A stretch of 32,725 nucleotides of DNA, taken from the NCBI GenBank assembly GCA_027307045.1, contig DAHUXR010000049.1, positions 1 through 32,725 on the forward strand, written 5' to 3'. The notes under the pieces are model-generated. The model saw nothing but the letters and a program-made list of their open reading frames with translations. It had not been told where the DNA came from and made no database searches. Position numbers and translations under genes: made by a program. This document shows, piece by piece, positions 1 to 8,540 of this stretch. The stretch's first letter is position 1. Every line of letters begins with the position of its first letter. The stretch is from Acidobacteriaceae bacterium. GTDB taxonomy: Bacteria; Acidobacteriota; Terriglobia; Terriglobales; Acidobacteriaceae.

Positions 1-1
1 A

Positions 2-106
2 CAGGTAATTACCGTGAGCCTTGAAACCGTGAAGATCGTAAACGCCCTGCCCGCCTTGGGCCTGCCGAAAGACACGAGCGCCAAGGCAACGCCTAGCCTG
101 CAATAG
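2..106 (+). CDS. C-terminal fragment of an unidentified protein
   Basis: The first 105 bases read open in one frame and end at a TAG at 104-106, giving 34 residues that finish ALGLPKDTSAKATPSLQ. A GAAA-loop terminator follows on the same strand about 150 bases later, which supports a real gene end entering from the left. The fragment is too short to assign a family. It is convergent with nadB. Confidence 0.5.
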   Translation, partial: QVITVSLETVKIVNALPALGLPKDTSAKATPSLQ

Positions 107-255
107 CCGCGAACGGCCAAGCGCCGAAGCCGCGGATTCCCTGGGCCCCGCCGGAACCGCTGAAACTATGGGGCTTGACAAAAAGTAACTTGAAGCGCGG
201 CAATTCATCGTGAGACGATATGCTCATCATAAAGCGCTACTCTCCAAATCTGGTG

Positions 256-287
256 GGGCCATGGGAAACCATGGCCCTTTGGTTTTG
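256..287 (+). terminator. Rho-independent terminator with GAAA tetraloop
   Basis: Perfect 9-bp stem GGGCCATGG / CCATGGCCC (256-264 and 269-277) closed by a GAAA tetraloop and followed by TTTGGTTTT on the plus strand. It fits the end of the partial gene whose stop is at 104-106. Read on the minus strand, the stem is followed by CCACC rather than a T tract, so it probably serves only the plus strand. The rest of 107-307 shows nothing recognisable. Confidence 0.75.
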
Positions 288-307
288 GTTAGCGAGTTTA
301 TTCCCGC

Positions 308-1876
308 CTAGACGAACCGGACGCCTTTTTCACCCACAATGGAATGCTTTTTAAACCTCGGGTCGTCATGCCCGGGATAATCCGTGCGGTAATGCGCTCC
401 ACGGCTCTCCAGGCGGGCCAGAGCGGAGCGCGCAATCAGCAGCGCCGTTGTATGGATATTTCTGGCTTCGCAGTTGCGTCGCGAGGTCTGCGGCGGTAGC
501 TCCTGCGCGGACGCCTGAAGCTGTTGTATCGCTTCCGTCAGGCTCTGGCGTGAACGCACAATTCCAACTTTGTTCCACATCAGCTGCTGCACAGCCTGGA
601 TAAAAGGCTCGGCGTCTGTTGTGGCGCTGCCATCTTTTAGCGGCTCCGCGTGCGCAGACGGGGATTGATGGACCTCTTTTGCTTCCTTGATCATCGTGAT
701 TGCCGCGCGCGCGCCAAAAACCAGCCCTTCCAGCAGGGAATTGCTGGCCAGTCTATTGGCCCCATGGACGCCCGTGCACGCCGCTTCGCCCGCGGCATAG
801 AGTCCGGGCAGGCTGCTTCGTCCATCAAGATCGGTACGGATTCCACCCATCAGATAATGTGCCGCTGGGCGTACCGGCACCTGGTCAACCGTGAGGTCAA
901 CATTGTATTTAAGGCAGGTTTCATAAATGCGCGGAAATCGCGCCTTGATGTGGTCGGCCTTCCGGTGCGTCAGGTCCAGGTAGACCACGGGTTCTTTCAG
1001 CCGGCAGACCTCCAGTTCGTGCGCGATGGCCCTGGCCACCACGTCGCGCGGCGCAAGTTCGCCCGCCTCATGGTATTTCGGCATGAAGCGATGGAGTTCA
1101 GAATTGCGCAGCACGGCGCCTTCACCGCGCAGGGCTTCCGACAACAGAAATCGGGGCGCGTTTTTCACGTAAAGTGCCGTGGGATGGAACTGTACAAACT
1201 CCATGTCGCCAATCTGCGCTCCGGCACGGTACGCCATGGCCACGCCGTCCGCGGTGGCCACGGCGGGATTCGTGGTGTTGCTGTAAACGTGGCCGGCCCC
1301 GCCTGTCGCCAGCAGCACTGCTCCGCCGGTTACGGTGTGCATTTCTCCGGCCTCGGAGATCAGCCTCACGCCCTTCACCCGGCCTGAATCCATGCAGAGC
1401 ATGGCCGTAAATTCAAACTCTGAGAATGAAATATTTTTGAGCGTGGAGGCTTTCGCATAGAGTGCCCTCCCAATCTCGCGGCCGGTGGAGTCGCCATGGG
1501 CATGCAGGATGCGGTCACGGCTGTGCGCCGCCTCGCGCGTGAACGTCAGCTTTGTTCCTTTGCGATCAAACTGCGTTCCCCAGTCGATCAACTCCTGGAT
1601 GCGCTCCGGGCCTTCTTCCACCAGAACGTGCGCTGCTTCCACGTTCACCAGTCCGTCACCGGCGTTGATCGTGTCTTGCAGGTGCAGGCTTATTTCGTCT
1701 TCGTCGCTCAGTGCCACGGCGATTCCGCCCTGGGCATATTGCGTGGCGGATTCCGTCAGTTCCTGTTTGGCCAGCACCAGCACCTTGCCGGCTTCAGCCA
1801 GGGCAATGGCCGCGCGCAGCCCCGCAACGCCTGCGCCTACAACGATGAAGTCCACCTGTGAAGGAGGTTTTTTCAT
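308..1876 (-). CDS. nadB: L-aspartate oxidase
   Basis: FAD enzyme that oxidises L-aspartate to iminoaspartate, the first step of de novo NAD synthesis (known for the family). The 522-residue product begins with a dinucleotide-binding stretch VVGAGVAGL at about residues 12-20. It then shows the typical QYAQGGIA segment, HGDSTGREI, the substrate-side HPTALY and SEALRGEGA motifs, and the FAD-closing ASNSLLEGLVFGARAA region. A helical C-terminal domain follows, as in succinate dehydrogenase/NadB flavoproteins. Length is normal for NadB. The ATG at 1876 has no clear Shine-Dalgarno sequence. nadA and nadC are not in the window. It is divergent from aroB with almost no spacer if aroB uses its most upstream start. 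It ends with TAG. Confidence 0.95.
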   Translation of the reverse strand: MKKPPSQVDFIVVGAGVAGLRAAIALAEAGKVLVLAKQELTESATQYAQGGIAVALSDEDEISLHLQDTINAGDGLVNVEAAHVLVEEGPERIQELIDWGTQFDRKGTKLTFTREAAHSRDRILHAHGDSTGREIGRALYAKASTLKNISFSEFEFTAMLCMDSGRVKGVRLISEAGEMHTVTGGAVLLATGGAGHVYSNTTNPAVATADGVAMAYRAGAQIGDMEFVQFHPTALYVKNAPRFLLSEALRGEGAVLRNSELHRFMPKYHEAGELAPRDVVARAIAHELEVCRLKEPVVYLDLTHRKADHIKARFPRIYETCLKYNVDLTVDQVPVRPAAHYLMGGIRTDLDGRSSLPGLYAAGEAACTGVHGANRLASNSLLEGLVFGARAAITMIKEAKEVHQSPSAHAEPLKDGSATTDAEPFIQAVQQLMWNKVGIVRSRQSLTEAIQQLQASAQELPPQTSRRNCEARNIHTTALLIARSALARLESRGAHYRTDYPGHDDPRFKKHSIVGEKGVRFV

Positions 1877-1885
1877 GTAGCGGAA

Positions 1886-3112
1886 ATGGTATCAGAAGCA
1901 AAGGAGCCCTTGGATATCCGCGGGGCTGGTGCGCTGGATTCGAAAAGCCCTGATTTCGTCGCCACCCCGGGAGACATTAGGCCGCTTTCTCTCCATGATC
2001 GTTTATCATCAAATCACGTGCAAAAGATCCGTGTAAGAACCAAACCGAACGCGTATGTAGTGCAGGTAGGGGCAGGTCTGCTGCGCCGTGCGGGGCGCGA
2101 GCTGCGGCGCGTATTGCCGTCCTCCGGCAGCCGCGTGTTCGTCATTACGTCACCCAACGTGCGTCGCCACTGGGGCGAGGCGCTGGAAAAATCCTTGCGC
2201 GATGCCCGCCTGCCCTATGAAGTCCTGGAAATGCACGATGGCGAACCGGCCAAGCGGCTGCACGCTGTTGAGCAACTGGCGGAAAGCCTGGTTGACGCCA
2301 AGGCTGACCGCAAATCATTGCTGGTGGCCTTTGGCGGCGGAGTTGTGGGCGATAGCGCCGGTTTTCTCGCCGCAATTTTTATGCGCGGCGTCCCCGTAGT
2401 CCAGATTCCCACCACCGTTGTGGCACAGGTGGATGCCAGCATCGGCGGCAAAACCGGCGTGAATCTCCGCGGAGGCAAAAATCTGGTCGGTTCCTTTCAT
2501 CAACCCAGCGCCGTTCTGGTCGATCCGGATATTCTGGCGACCCTCGATGATCGCGAATTCCGTTCCGGCCTATTCGAATCGCTCAAGTGCGGTGTGATTC
2601 GCGATAGCCATCTGTTTGATCTTATGGAGCGCAATCCAAAGAAAATTCTTGGCCGTGATTCCAGGACTTTGCAGCGCGTGATCGCTGACTCCATCCGCGT
2701 GAAAGCCGATGTTGTTTCCGCCGACGAAAAGGAATCAGGCCTGCGCCGCATCCTCAACTTCGGCCATACCATTGGCCACGCGCTGGAAGCCGCCACGGAC
2801 TATTCGCAATTCCTGCATGGTGAAGCCGTGGCCTGGGGCATGATCGCGGCGGCTGCCATCGCGCGTGAATCGGGTGCGTGCAATGCGGAAACCGCTGAAC
2901 GCATCACAGCGGCCACGCGCTTGTATGGCCCATTGCCTCGTGTGTCGTGCGATGTCCAGAGCGTTCTGGGCCGTCTGGGCGCAGACAAAAAGACCGTGGC
3001 AGGGGCCGTGCATTTTGTCCTTCCGCGGAAGATCGGCAAAGTAAAAATTTCAAGTGACGTGCCGCCCAGCACTGTCCGGAACGCCGTGGAGTTGATCGGA
3101 AATCATGCCTGA
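1886..3112 (+). CDS. aroB: 3-dehydroquinate synthase
   Basis: Converts DAHP to 3-dehydroquinate in the shikimate pathway using NAD and a divalent metal. Recognised by AFGGGVVGD (NAD site), QIPTTVVAQVDASIGGKTGVN, and the metal ligands in LFESLKCG, NFGHTIGHALE and LHGEAVAWGM. The open frame gives 408 residues, about 45 more than usual. The first 44 residues look non-conserved, and family similarity begins at VQKIRVRT, where an in-frame GTG lies at 2018. That GTG is a plausible true start and would leave room for a nadB/aroB promoter region, although neither start has a good Shine-Dalgarno sequence at normal spacing. The 3' end overlaps ubiE by 8 bp, so the two are probably translationally coupled. 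Confidence 0.93.
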   Translation: MVSEAKEPLDIRGAGALDSKSPDFVATPGDIRPLSLHDRLSSNHVQKIRVRTKPNAYVVQVGAGLLRRAGRELRRVLPSSGSRVFVITSPNVRRHWGEALEKSLRDARLPYEVLEMHDGEPAKRLHAVEQLAESLVDAKADRKSLLVAFGGGVVGDSAGFLAAIFMRGVPVVQIPTTVVAQVDASIGGKTGVNLRGGKNLVGSFHQPSAVLVDPDILATLDDREFRSGLFESLKCGVIRDSHLFDLMERNPKKILGRDSRTLQRVIADSIRVKADVVSADEKESGLRRILNFGHTIGHALEAATDYSQFLHGEAVAWGMIAAAAIARESGACNAETAERITAATRLYGPLPRVSCDVQSVLGRLGADKKTVAGAVHFVLPRKIGKVKISSDVPPSTVRNAVELIGNHA

Positions 3113-3911
3113 GCAGGCCAACACCTCCCCCGTCGGTCCCAACAAGCCCGTCGCGAATCTCTCCAGCGGCGCGCGTGGAACCACGCCCGCGGGAACTTCC
3201 GACGAGCGCTCCGCCGCGCAAGCGGTACGTCAGATGTTTGATGAAATCGCTCCGCGTTATGACTTCCTCAACCACGTTCTTTCCATGAATGTTGACCGCC
3301 TTTGGTGGCGGCGCACAGCCCGGACTTTCAGCCACATTCTTGCGCGGAGCAATGCTTGCGTGCTCGATCTATGCGCGGGCACGGGGGATATGTCCGTGGC
3401 GATGCGCGTCGTGGCCTCGCAGCAGAAAAGCGGCGCCGCAATTTTGGCGCTCGACTTCTCCCACCAGATGCTGCAACACGGCCTGGTTAAGTTCAACGCA
3501 AAAAAGATCCAGCCCGTAGAGGCCGATGCTCTCCATCTGCCGCTCGCCGACAGCAGCATGGATCTGGTGGTTTCTTCTTTCGGCTTCCGCAACTTGGCCA
3601 ATTACGACGCGGGACTGCGCGAGATCTTTCGCGTCCTTAAGCCGCAAGGCGAAGTCGGCATATTGGATTTCAGCGAGCCCGGCGGCCTGCTGGGCAAACT
3701 TTACGGCTTCTACTTTCGCAAGGTGCTGCCGAAGATCGGGACGATGATTTCCGGCGTGCGCGGCCCGTATGAATATCTTCCTGCCTCAGTCCAAAAGTTT
3801 CCTGCGCCGCAGGAGATGCTCCAGCGCATGGAATCCGTCGGCTTTCAGGACGTGAGCTGGACGCCCTACACCTTCGCCATTGCTGGGCTTTATCGTGGAA
3901 AGAAAGTCTAG
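3105..3911 (+). CDS. ubiE: Demethylmenaquinone/ubiquinone methyltransferase, UbiE/MenG family
   Basis: SAM-dependent C-methyltransferase of quinone synthesis. The 268-residue product has the family opening VRQMFDEIAPRYDFLNHVLS at about residues 44-63, the SAM-binding VLDLCAGTGDMS, then EADALHLPLAD, SSFGFRNL and FRVLKPQGEVGILDFSEP. These together are diagnostic of UbiE/MenG rather than of a generic methyltransferase. The first ~40 residues are Pro/Ser/Gly-rich and look disordered, which is an extension compared with most homologues. The ATG lies inside the aroB end (8-bp overlap). Acidobacteria normally use menaquinone, so the menG role is the likelier one (inference). It converges on the next gene with a 4-bp overlap of stop regions. 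Confidence 0.93.
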   Translation: MPEQANTSPVGPNKPVANLSSGARGTTPAGTSDERSAAQAVRQMFDEIAPRYDFLNHVLSMNVDRLWWRRTARTFSHILARSNACVLDLCAGTGDMSVAMRVVASQQKSGAAILALDFSHQMLQHGLVKFNAKKIQPVEADALHLPLADSSMDLVVSSFGFRNLANYDAGLREIFRVLKPQGEVGILDFSEPGGLLGKLYGFYFRKVLPKIGTMISGVRGPYEYLPASVQKFPAPQEMLQRMESVGFQDVSWTPYTFAIAGLYRGKKV

Positions 3912-4813
3912 GTCGAATAGAGCACGGTGAAGAACAGCATCAGCCGGTAGACAATGAATAGCTGGTACGCGCAGAATGTCAACACCACAGCTTTAGTCAC
4001 CGCGGGGATGATCTTGTCTTGATAGAATCGCCTGCCTGCAAAGAATAGATAGACGCCGAAGCCCCCGAACTCCAGGGACGTAGCTGCATCGTCAAAATAT
4101 GTGAGGTTAATGTGCCGTCCGGCAAGGAGAGGGAGCACGACGACTAACGCCAGAAACAACAGATTTGCCAGCAACCAAAGCAGCCACCATGCGTAAGCAT
4201 GTAGTGAAAAGATGATGTGCTCTGAAAAATAGCGCCTTCGGCCAAAATTGAGAGTTGCCAGAACGACCGCCAGCATCGGCGCCAGGACAAGAATCAAGCT
4301 CTTGGCTTGCAAGTGCGCTACGCGCTCAAAACGTTCCGTGAATTCCTTAAACTGTTCCGGATTAGTCCGGGACAAGTGTTCCTTGGTCAGGCGACGATCA
4401 ACCAACCGTGTGGCAGTTTTTCCCATGAAGTCATTGGCCTCAAAGACCCTCAGCGGAGGCGCCAAGATTTCCAATCCAGTCAACGGCTGCAATATAAAGA
4501 ACAGCAGGTTGCAGACGAAGAACGTCTGCAAAGGCGACATGTAAGGTTTTCTGCGTCCAAGAAAGAAATCTGAGGTCAGCTTGCCGGGCTTTGCCACCAG
4601 CGTTTTCAGCGTAAGAAAGATCTTGGAATCAACATGAAAGAAAGCCTCCGCCGCTTCGGCCAGCACGTGCTTTAAAGAAAAATCATGGTCGTCGTGCCGC
4701 TTTTCTCCGCAACGGGCGCAAAAATTCTCATGGGCGTCCTGCCCGCAATTCATGCAGGTCCATGTCGCTTCGTAAGGGCCTTTGCCGGATTCTGAAGTAA
4801 GCGGCGCTTGCAT
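3908..4813 (-). CDS. DUF3667-like membrane protein with N-terminal zinc ribbon
   Basis: A 301-residue membrane protein of unknown function. The N-terminus has a four-cysteine ribbon (C20, C23, C32, C35: CMNCG then CARCG). A conserved-looking segment follows (TLKTLVAKPGKLTSDFFLGR, then KPYMSPLQTFFV) that matches the general pattern of DUF3667 proteins. After it come about four or five hydrophobic segments: one near 94-112, one near 172-190, a long one near 205-230 and one at the C-terminus. A basic loop, NFGRRRYFSEH, lies between them. It is transcribed in the same direction as the his operon, 51 bp after hisA, so read-through is possible. No clear Shine-Dalgarno sequence precedes the ATG. Family assignment is from pattern memory only. 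Confidence 0.7.
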   Translation of the reverse strand: MQAPLTSESGKGPYEATWTCMNCGQDAHENFCARCGEKRHDDHDFSLKHVLAEAAEAFFHVDSKIFLTLKTLVAKPGKLTSDFFLGRRKPYMSPLQTFFVCNLLFFILQPLTGLEILAPPLRVFEANDFMGKTATRLVDRRLTKEHLSRTNPEQFKEFTERFERVAHLQAKSLILVLAPMLAVVLATLNFGRRRYFSEHIIFSLHAYAWWLLWLLANLLFLALVVVLPLLAGRHINLTYFDDAATSLEFGGFGVYLFFAGRRFYQDKIIPAVTKAVVLTFCAYQLFIVYRLMLFFTVLYST

Positions 4814-4864
4814 GGTTTATTTCATGACTGGACTGGCAATAATATCCTGAGGAAGAAAGATAAA

Positions 4865-5536
4865 TTATTGCATTGCTCCGGTGTAAATCGCCATGCCGAC
4901 TACCGCGTCCACTCCGATGGCATCGAGTTGGTCTACTTCAGCGCGTGACCGGATGCCGCCAGCCACAATCATTTTCCTTTTGGTCAGGGCCGCTAATTCG
5001 CGCGCTACTTCGATTGGAAAGCCGGTCATGGTCCCCTCGGTATCAATGTGGGTATAGAGAAAGGCGCTGCAATTAGGATCGAGAGCGCGGACCATGTCTT
5101 TAGGATCGATAGTGGTGCTTTCCTTCCAACCTTGGATAGCGACTTTGCCCTGGCGCGAGTCGATGGCAAAAGTCAGATGGTCCGTGCCCAGGGTTTCAGC
5201 CGCTGCGGCCGCAAGCCTCGTATTGATAGCGCCATCTTTCAAGAGCGCCGAACCAAAAATCACGCGCTTCGCGCCCAGCGCCAGCAATTCGCTGGCACGT
5301 GCAACGTCGCGAATGCCACCGCCGGTCTGGCAGGGAAGCCGCTTGCAGATTGCTGCAATCAACTCGCGATTGCTTCCGTGGCCCATGGCAGCGTCAAGAT
5401 CAATCAATTGGACGAGAGGAAACGGGGAGAAGCGATCAATCCACTATTCAAAGTCGTCAAATTCCAGGGCTTTCCTTTCGCCCTGGACAAGCTGCACAAT
5501 CTTGCCGCCCATAAGGTCAATGGAAGGAATCAGCAC
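4865..5536 (-). pseudogene. hisA: hisA (ProFAR isomerase) interrupted by an in-frame TAG
   Basis: HisA isomerises ProFAR to PRFAR in histidine synthesis. Reading from a GTG at 5534-5536, which overlaps the hisF stop by 7 bp, the frame gives [15 protein letters not shown] with the N-terminal catalytic Asp (D7). It continues through KALEFDDFE and meets TAG at 5444-5446, then resumes in the same frame with WIDRFSPFPLVQ and QTGGGIRD. The second catalytic Asp lies in FAIDSRQG (about D126), followed by IVAGGIRS and VVGMAIYTG to the stop at 4865. Without the TAG the product would be 223 residues. The only later start, TTG at 5407, gives 180 residues lacking D7 and strands beta1-alpha1, so it should be inactive. 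The rest of the frame is undamaged, which favours a single base error or a very recent mutation. Confidence 0.85.
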
Positions 5537-6315
5537 GGCCACCTCATGGGAATGCCTGCGCCAAGAAGCGTCTGCTTCAGATCGGCAACCGCATGCGTGC
5601 CGAAATGAAAAATGGAAGCAGCCAGCGCCGCGTCTGCGTGGCCGGCGGAAAAGACATCGACGAAATGCTGTGCGTTGCCCGCGCCGCCCGAAGCGATCAC
5701 AGGAATCGAAACCGATGAAGCGACCGCCGATGTAAGCTCGCAGTCAAAGCCCAGACCGGTGCCGTCGCGGTCCATTGACGTGAGAAGTATTTCGCCGGCG
5801 CCACGATCCTCGGCTTCACGCGCCCACTGTAGCGCCTTCTTGCCCGTAGCTGTTCGCCCGCCGGAGACGAAGACCTCAGCTGTATCTGCCGGCCCCGTTC
5901 CGCGCCGCGCATCAATGGCCACAATCACTGCCTGCGAGCCAAAGCGCCCGGCGATCTCGCCTATAAGTCCGGGGTTGGCGAGCGCCGCAGAGTTGATGCT
6001 GACTTTGTCCGCACCGGCATCAAATACCTGTGCGGCATCTTGCAGCGTGCGAATGCCCCCGCCAACAGTGAACGGCACAAAAAGGTCGCGGGCCGTCCGG
6101 CGCACGGTCTCTGCCAGTGTCTTGCGGCCTTCGTGAGTAGCGGTGATATCGAGCAGCACAATCTCGTCGGCCCCAGCGGACGCGTGAGCAACCGCCAGTT
6201 CCGCGGGATCGCCCGCGTCGCGCAACTGCTGGAACTGTATGCCTTTGACGACACGTCCAGCATCCACGTCAAGGCAGGCGATGATGCGCTTGGCCAGGCG
6301 TTCATCACAAGGCAC
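5530..6315 (-). CDS. hisF: Imidazole glycerol phosphate synthase, cyclase subunit
   Basis: Cyclase half of IGP synthase; it uses ammonia from HisH to turn PRFAR into IGP and AICAR. The 261-residue (beta/alpha)8 barrel begins [19 protein letters not shown] with the catalytic Asp in CLDVD. It shows [10 protein letters not shown], the second catalytic Asp in [27 protein letters not shown] and [10 protein letters not shown]. It starts with ATG inside hisH (11-bp overlap), and the few residues before LAKRIIAC are slightly longer than usual. Its TGA overlaps the start of hisA. The gene order hisH-hisF-hisA differs from the more familiar hisH-hisA-hisF. Confidence 0.96.
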   Translation of the reverse strand: MPCDERLAKRIIACLDVDAGRVVKGIQFQQLRDAGDPAELAVAHASAGADEIVLLDITATHEGRKTLAETVRRTARDLFVPFTVGGGIRTLQDAAQVFDAGADKVSINSAALANPGLIGEIAGRFGSQAVIVAIDARRGTGPADTAEVFVSGGRTATGKKALQWAREAEDRGAGEILLTSMDRDGTGLGFDCELTSAVASSVSIPVIASGGAGNAQHFVDVFSAGHADAALAASIFHFGTHAVADLKQTLLGAGIPMRWPC

Positions 6316-6892
6316 AGAAATTCTCCAGAATCTTCAAACCTGCTTCGGCGGATTTTTCCGGATGGAACTGCACGCCAAAGATATTGTCCCGTTCCACAGC
6401 GGCAGAAAACATTCCGCCATAATTCGTACAGGCGGTAGTCTCGGCGATCACGGGAGCGCGGTAAGAGTGGGTGTAATAGACAAACGCCCCGCTGTTCACT
6501 CCTTGAAGCAGGCGCGATCCCGGTCGGACCTCTAATTGGTTCCAGCCGACGTGCGGAGACTTTACTGACGCAGGGAAGCGCGAGCACTCGCCAGGGAAGA
6601 GCCCGGCCCCCGGAGTCTTTGGCGCTTCCGTGCTGCCCGCAAAGAGCCACTGCATGCCCACGCAGATCCCCAGAAACGGTTTGCCGCTCTTGATGGCATC
6701 GAGAACGGGAGCGCGAAGGTGTTCATTGAGCGATTGGCAACGGGTGAAATGGCCGACTCCTGGCGTAACAAGTTTCTGCGCAGCAGAGATGACGGAAGGG
6801 TCGGAAGTCACCTGCGCGTCCACGCTCAGATGCTCCAGCGCTTTTTTTACCGAGCTGATGTTCCCCGCGCCGTAATCCACAATCGCGATCAT
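6305..6892 (-). CDS. hisH: Imidazole glycerol phosphate synthase, glutaminase subunit
   Basis: Class I glutamine amidotransferase that supplies ammonia to HisF. The 195-residue product has the whole triad: Cys77 in LGICVGMQ, and His177 and Glu179 in [20 protein letters not shown] at the N-terminus and TPGVGHF near residue 43 are typical of HisH. Length is normal. The ATG overlaps the hisB stop by 4 bp and the 3' end overlaps hisF by 11 bp, so the two subunits should be made in coupled amounts. Confidence 0.96.
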   Translation of the reverse strand: MIAIVDYGAGNISSVKKALEHLSVDAQVTSDPSVISAAQKLVTPGVGHFTRCQSLNEHLRAPVLDAIKSGKPFLGICVGMQWLFAGSTEAPKTPGAGLFPGECSRFPASVKSPHVGWNQLEVRPGSRLLQGVNSGAFVYYTHSYRAPVIAETTACTNYGGMFSAAVERDNIFGVQFHPEKSAEAGLKILENFCAL

Positions 6893-7476
6893 AGAAGTCC
6901 CTTGGTGCTGGGGAGCATTTTGGCTAATTGCTTGTCGCGCGAACAGGCCACGCGCAACGCGCGGGCAAAGGCCTTGAAGAGCGCCTCAAGCTTGTGATGG
7001 TTGGATCGGCCGTAAACGGTTTTGAGATGGACATTGGCGCGGGCTCCGCGGGCAAAGCCTTCAAAAAAATCGTACACCAGTTCTGACTGCAGATCGCCCA
7101 CCAACCTCGTTTTTACACGAGTATCTACCACTGCGGCGGCGCGACCGCTGAAGTCGATTGCAGCCAAGCCGAGCGTCTCATCCATCGGCATCAGGAAATA
7201 TCCGGCGCGCATGATGCCGCGCTTGTCACCCAGCGCTTTTTGAAACGCCTCACCCAGCGCGATACCCACATCCTCCACTGTATGGTGCTGATCCACGTCG
7301 AGATCTCCAGTGGCTTTCAGCTTCAGGTCGAACGCGCCGTGGCGGGCAAAAAGTTCCAGCATGTGATCAAGAAACCGAATGCCGGTGGAAACTTCATACC
7401 GCCCGCCGCCCTCAATGGTCAGCGCGAGTTTGATCTGGGTTTCCGTAGTCACCCGCGTGATCGACGCTTTTCTCAT
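6889..7476 (-). CDS. hisB: Imidazoleglycerol-phosphate dehydratase
   Basis: Mn-dependent dehydratase converting IGP to imidazole acetol phosphate. The 195-residue monofunctional form shows the two metal-binding repeats: [12 protein letters not shown] with [14 protein letters not shown] in the first half, and [27 protein letters not shown] in the second. There is no fused histidinol-phosphatase domain, so that enzyme must be encoded elsewhere. It overlaps hisC by 4 bp and hisH by 4 bp. Confidence 0.96.
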   Translation of the reverse strand: MRKASITRVTTETQIKLALTIEGGGRYEVSTGIRFLDHMLELFARHGAFDLKLKATGDLDVDQHHTVEDVGIALGEAFQKALGDKRGIMRAGYFLMPMDETLGLAAIDFSGRAAAVVDTRVKTRLVGDLQSELVYDFFEGFARGARANVHLKTVYGRSNHHKLEALFKAFARALRVACSRDKQLAKMLPSTKGLL

Positions 7477-8540
7477 CGCGTTGCCTGATTCGCGGGAAGT
7501 TGAGAGAGCACCTGCTTCAGCTCGGCCATCAGCCGTTCCATCTCCTGCTGCTTGCCAATGGTGATACGCACACAGCCCTCGCAGTCTGGGCGGTCGCGCA
7601 ATGAAATGCCGCGCGCGCGCAAAGCGTCAAGAATGTTTTTTTTCTCGTCGCCAAAACGGCAGAGAATAAAATTGCCATGGCTGGGCCAGCATTTGAAACC
7701 GAGTTTTTCCAATTCCTTGCGCAGCCATTCCCGGCTGGCGATAACCTGAGCAACATAGTCGGCGACAAATTGGCGGTCTGCCAGCGCTTCAGCTAAACAC
7801 TCAATGGCAAACGCATTCACGTTGAAGGGCGAAGCCATACGCCGCAATACCGACATTTGTTCCACATCGCCAACCATTACTCCCAGCCGCAGGCCAGCCA
7901 GCCCGTATGCTTTGGAAAATGTTCGGGCAACAAACAGGTTGGGCAGCTTGCCGATCTGGTCGATCATGGTCTGGCCGTAGAAATCAAAATACGCTTCGTC
8001 CAGGAGGATGGCGGCGTCAGGCGCGGCCTGGATGATTTGCATGATCGCTGAGCGCGGCACGTCTATGCCGGTGGGATTATTAGGATTGCAGATCACGACG
8101 ATGCGTGTCTTGGCCGTCAGGGCCTTCAGCACCCGCTCCAGAGGGAAGCTGAAATCTGGCCCTGTGGGTACACGGACGGCCTTCGCATGTTCCATCTGGG
8201 AAAACACGTCATACATGGCGAACGTCGGAACCACGATGACGATTTCGTCCTGCGGCTCGAGATAGGCGCGGCAAAGAAGATCAATCGCCTCATCCGCGCC
8301 GTTGGTGAGCAGAAGCTGCTGCGGCGCGACGTCCAGAAAATCCGCCACCAGCTTTTCTCCGGCCTCGCGTCGAGGATACTGCGCCAGCGTGCGCTCGTTC
8401 ATGCTGTTCAATTTCGCCAGCACGCGCGGTGAGCAGCCCGTGGTGCTCTCATTCATGTCCAGGCGAAGTTCAGTTGTGGGACTGCTAAGAGGAGAATGGT
8501 ATTCGCGCATCTCGCGGACGCACTGGCGCGCCTTAAGCAT
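7473..8540 (-). CDS. hisC: Histidinol-phosphate aminotransferase
   Basis: PLP-dependent aminotransferase making histidinol phosphate. The 355-residue fold-type I protein has LRLDMNES near residue 26, [21 protein letters not shown] near 149, [10 protein letters not shown] near 178 and the PLP lysine in [16 protein letters not shown] (K210). [13 protein letters not shown] closes the C-terminus. Length is normal for HisC. The start overlaps hisD by 8 bp. Some HisC enzymes also act on aromatic amino acids, but the operon position makes the histidine role clear. Confidence 0.95.
   Translation of the reverse strand: MLKARQCVREMREYHSPLSSPTTELRLDMNESTTGCSPRVLAKLNSMNERTLAQYPRREAGEKLVADFLDVAPQQLLLTNGADEAIDLLCRAYLEPQDEIVIVVPTFAMYDVFSQMEHAKAVRVPTGPDFSFPLERVLKALTAKTRIVVICNPNNPTGIDVPRSAIMQIIQAAPDAAILLDEAYFDFYGQTMIDQIGKLPNLFVARTFSKAYGLAGLRLGVMVGDVEQMSVLRRMASPFNVNAFAIECLAEALADRQFVADYVAQVIASREWLRKELEKLGFKCWPSHGNFILCRFGDEKKNILDALRARGISLRDRPDCEGCVRITIGKQQEMERLMAELKQVLSQLPANQATR

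Noticed and set aside
650..1387. Plus-strand open frame (245 codons) inside nadB
   Set aside because: Shadow of the nadB codon pattern; nadB itself has full family motifs.
1861..1880. Perfect AAGGAGG followed by ATGTAG on the plus strand (a start-stop mini-ORF before aroB)
   Set aside because: It is the complement of the first codons of nadB (ATG AAA AAA CCT CCT), so the match is explained by that coding sequence.
5444..5446. Recoding of TAG as an amino acid (for example pyrrolysine) in hisA
   Set aside because: Other genes here (nadB, ubiE, the hisL leader) end with TAG, HisA needs no such residue, and no recoding element was recognised. A mutation or sequence error is simpler.
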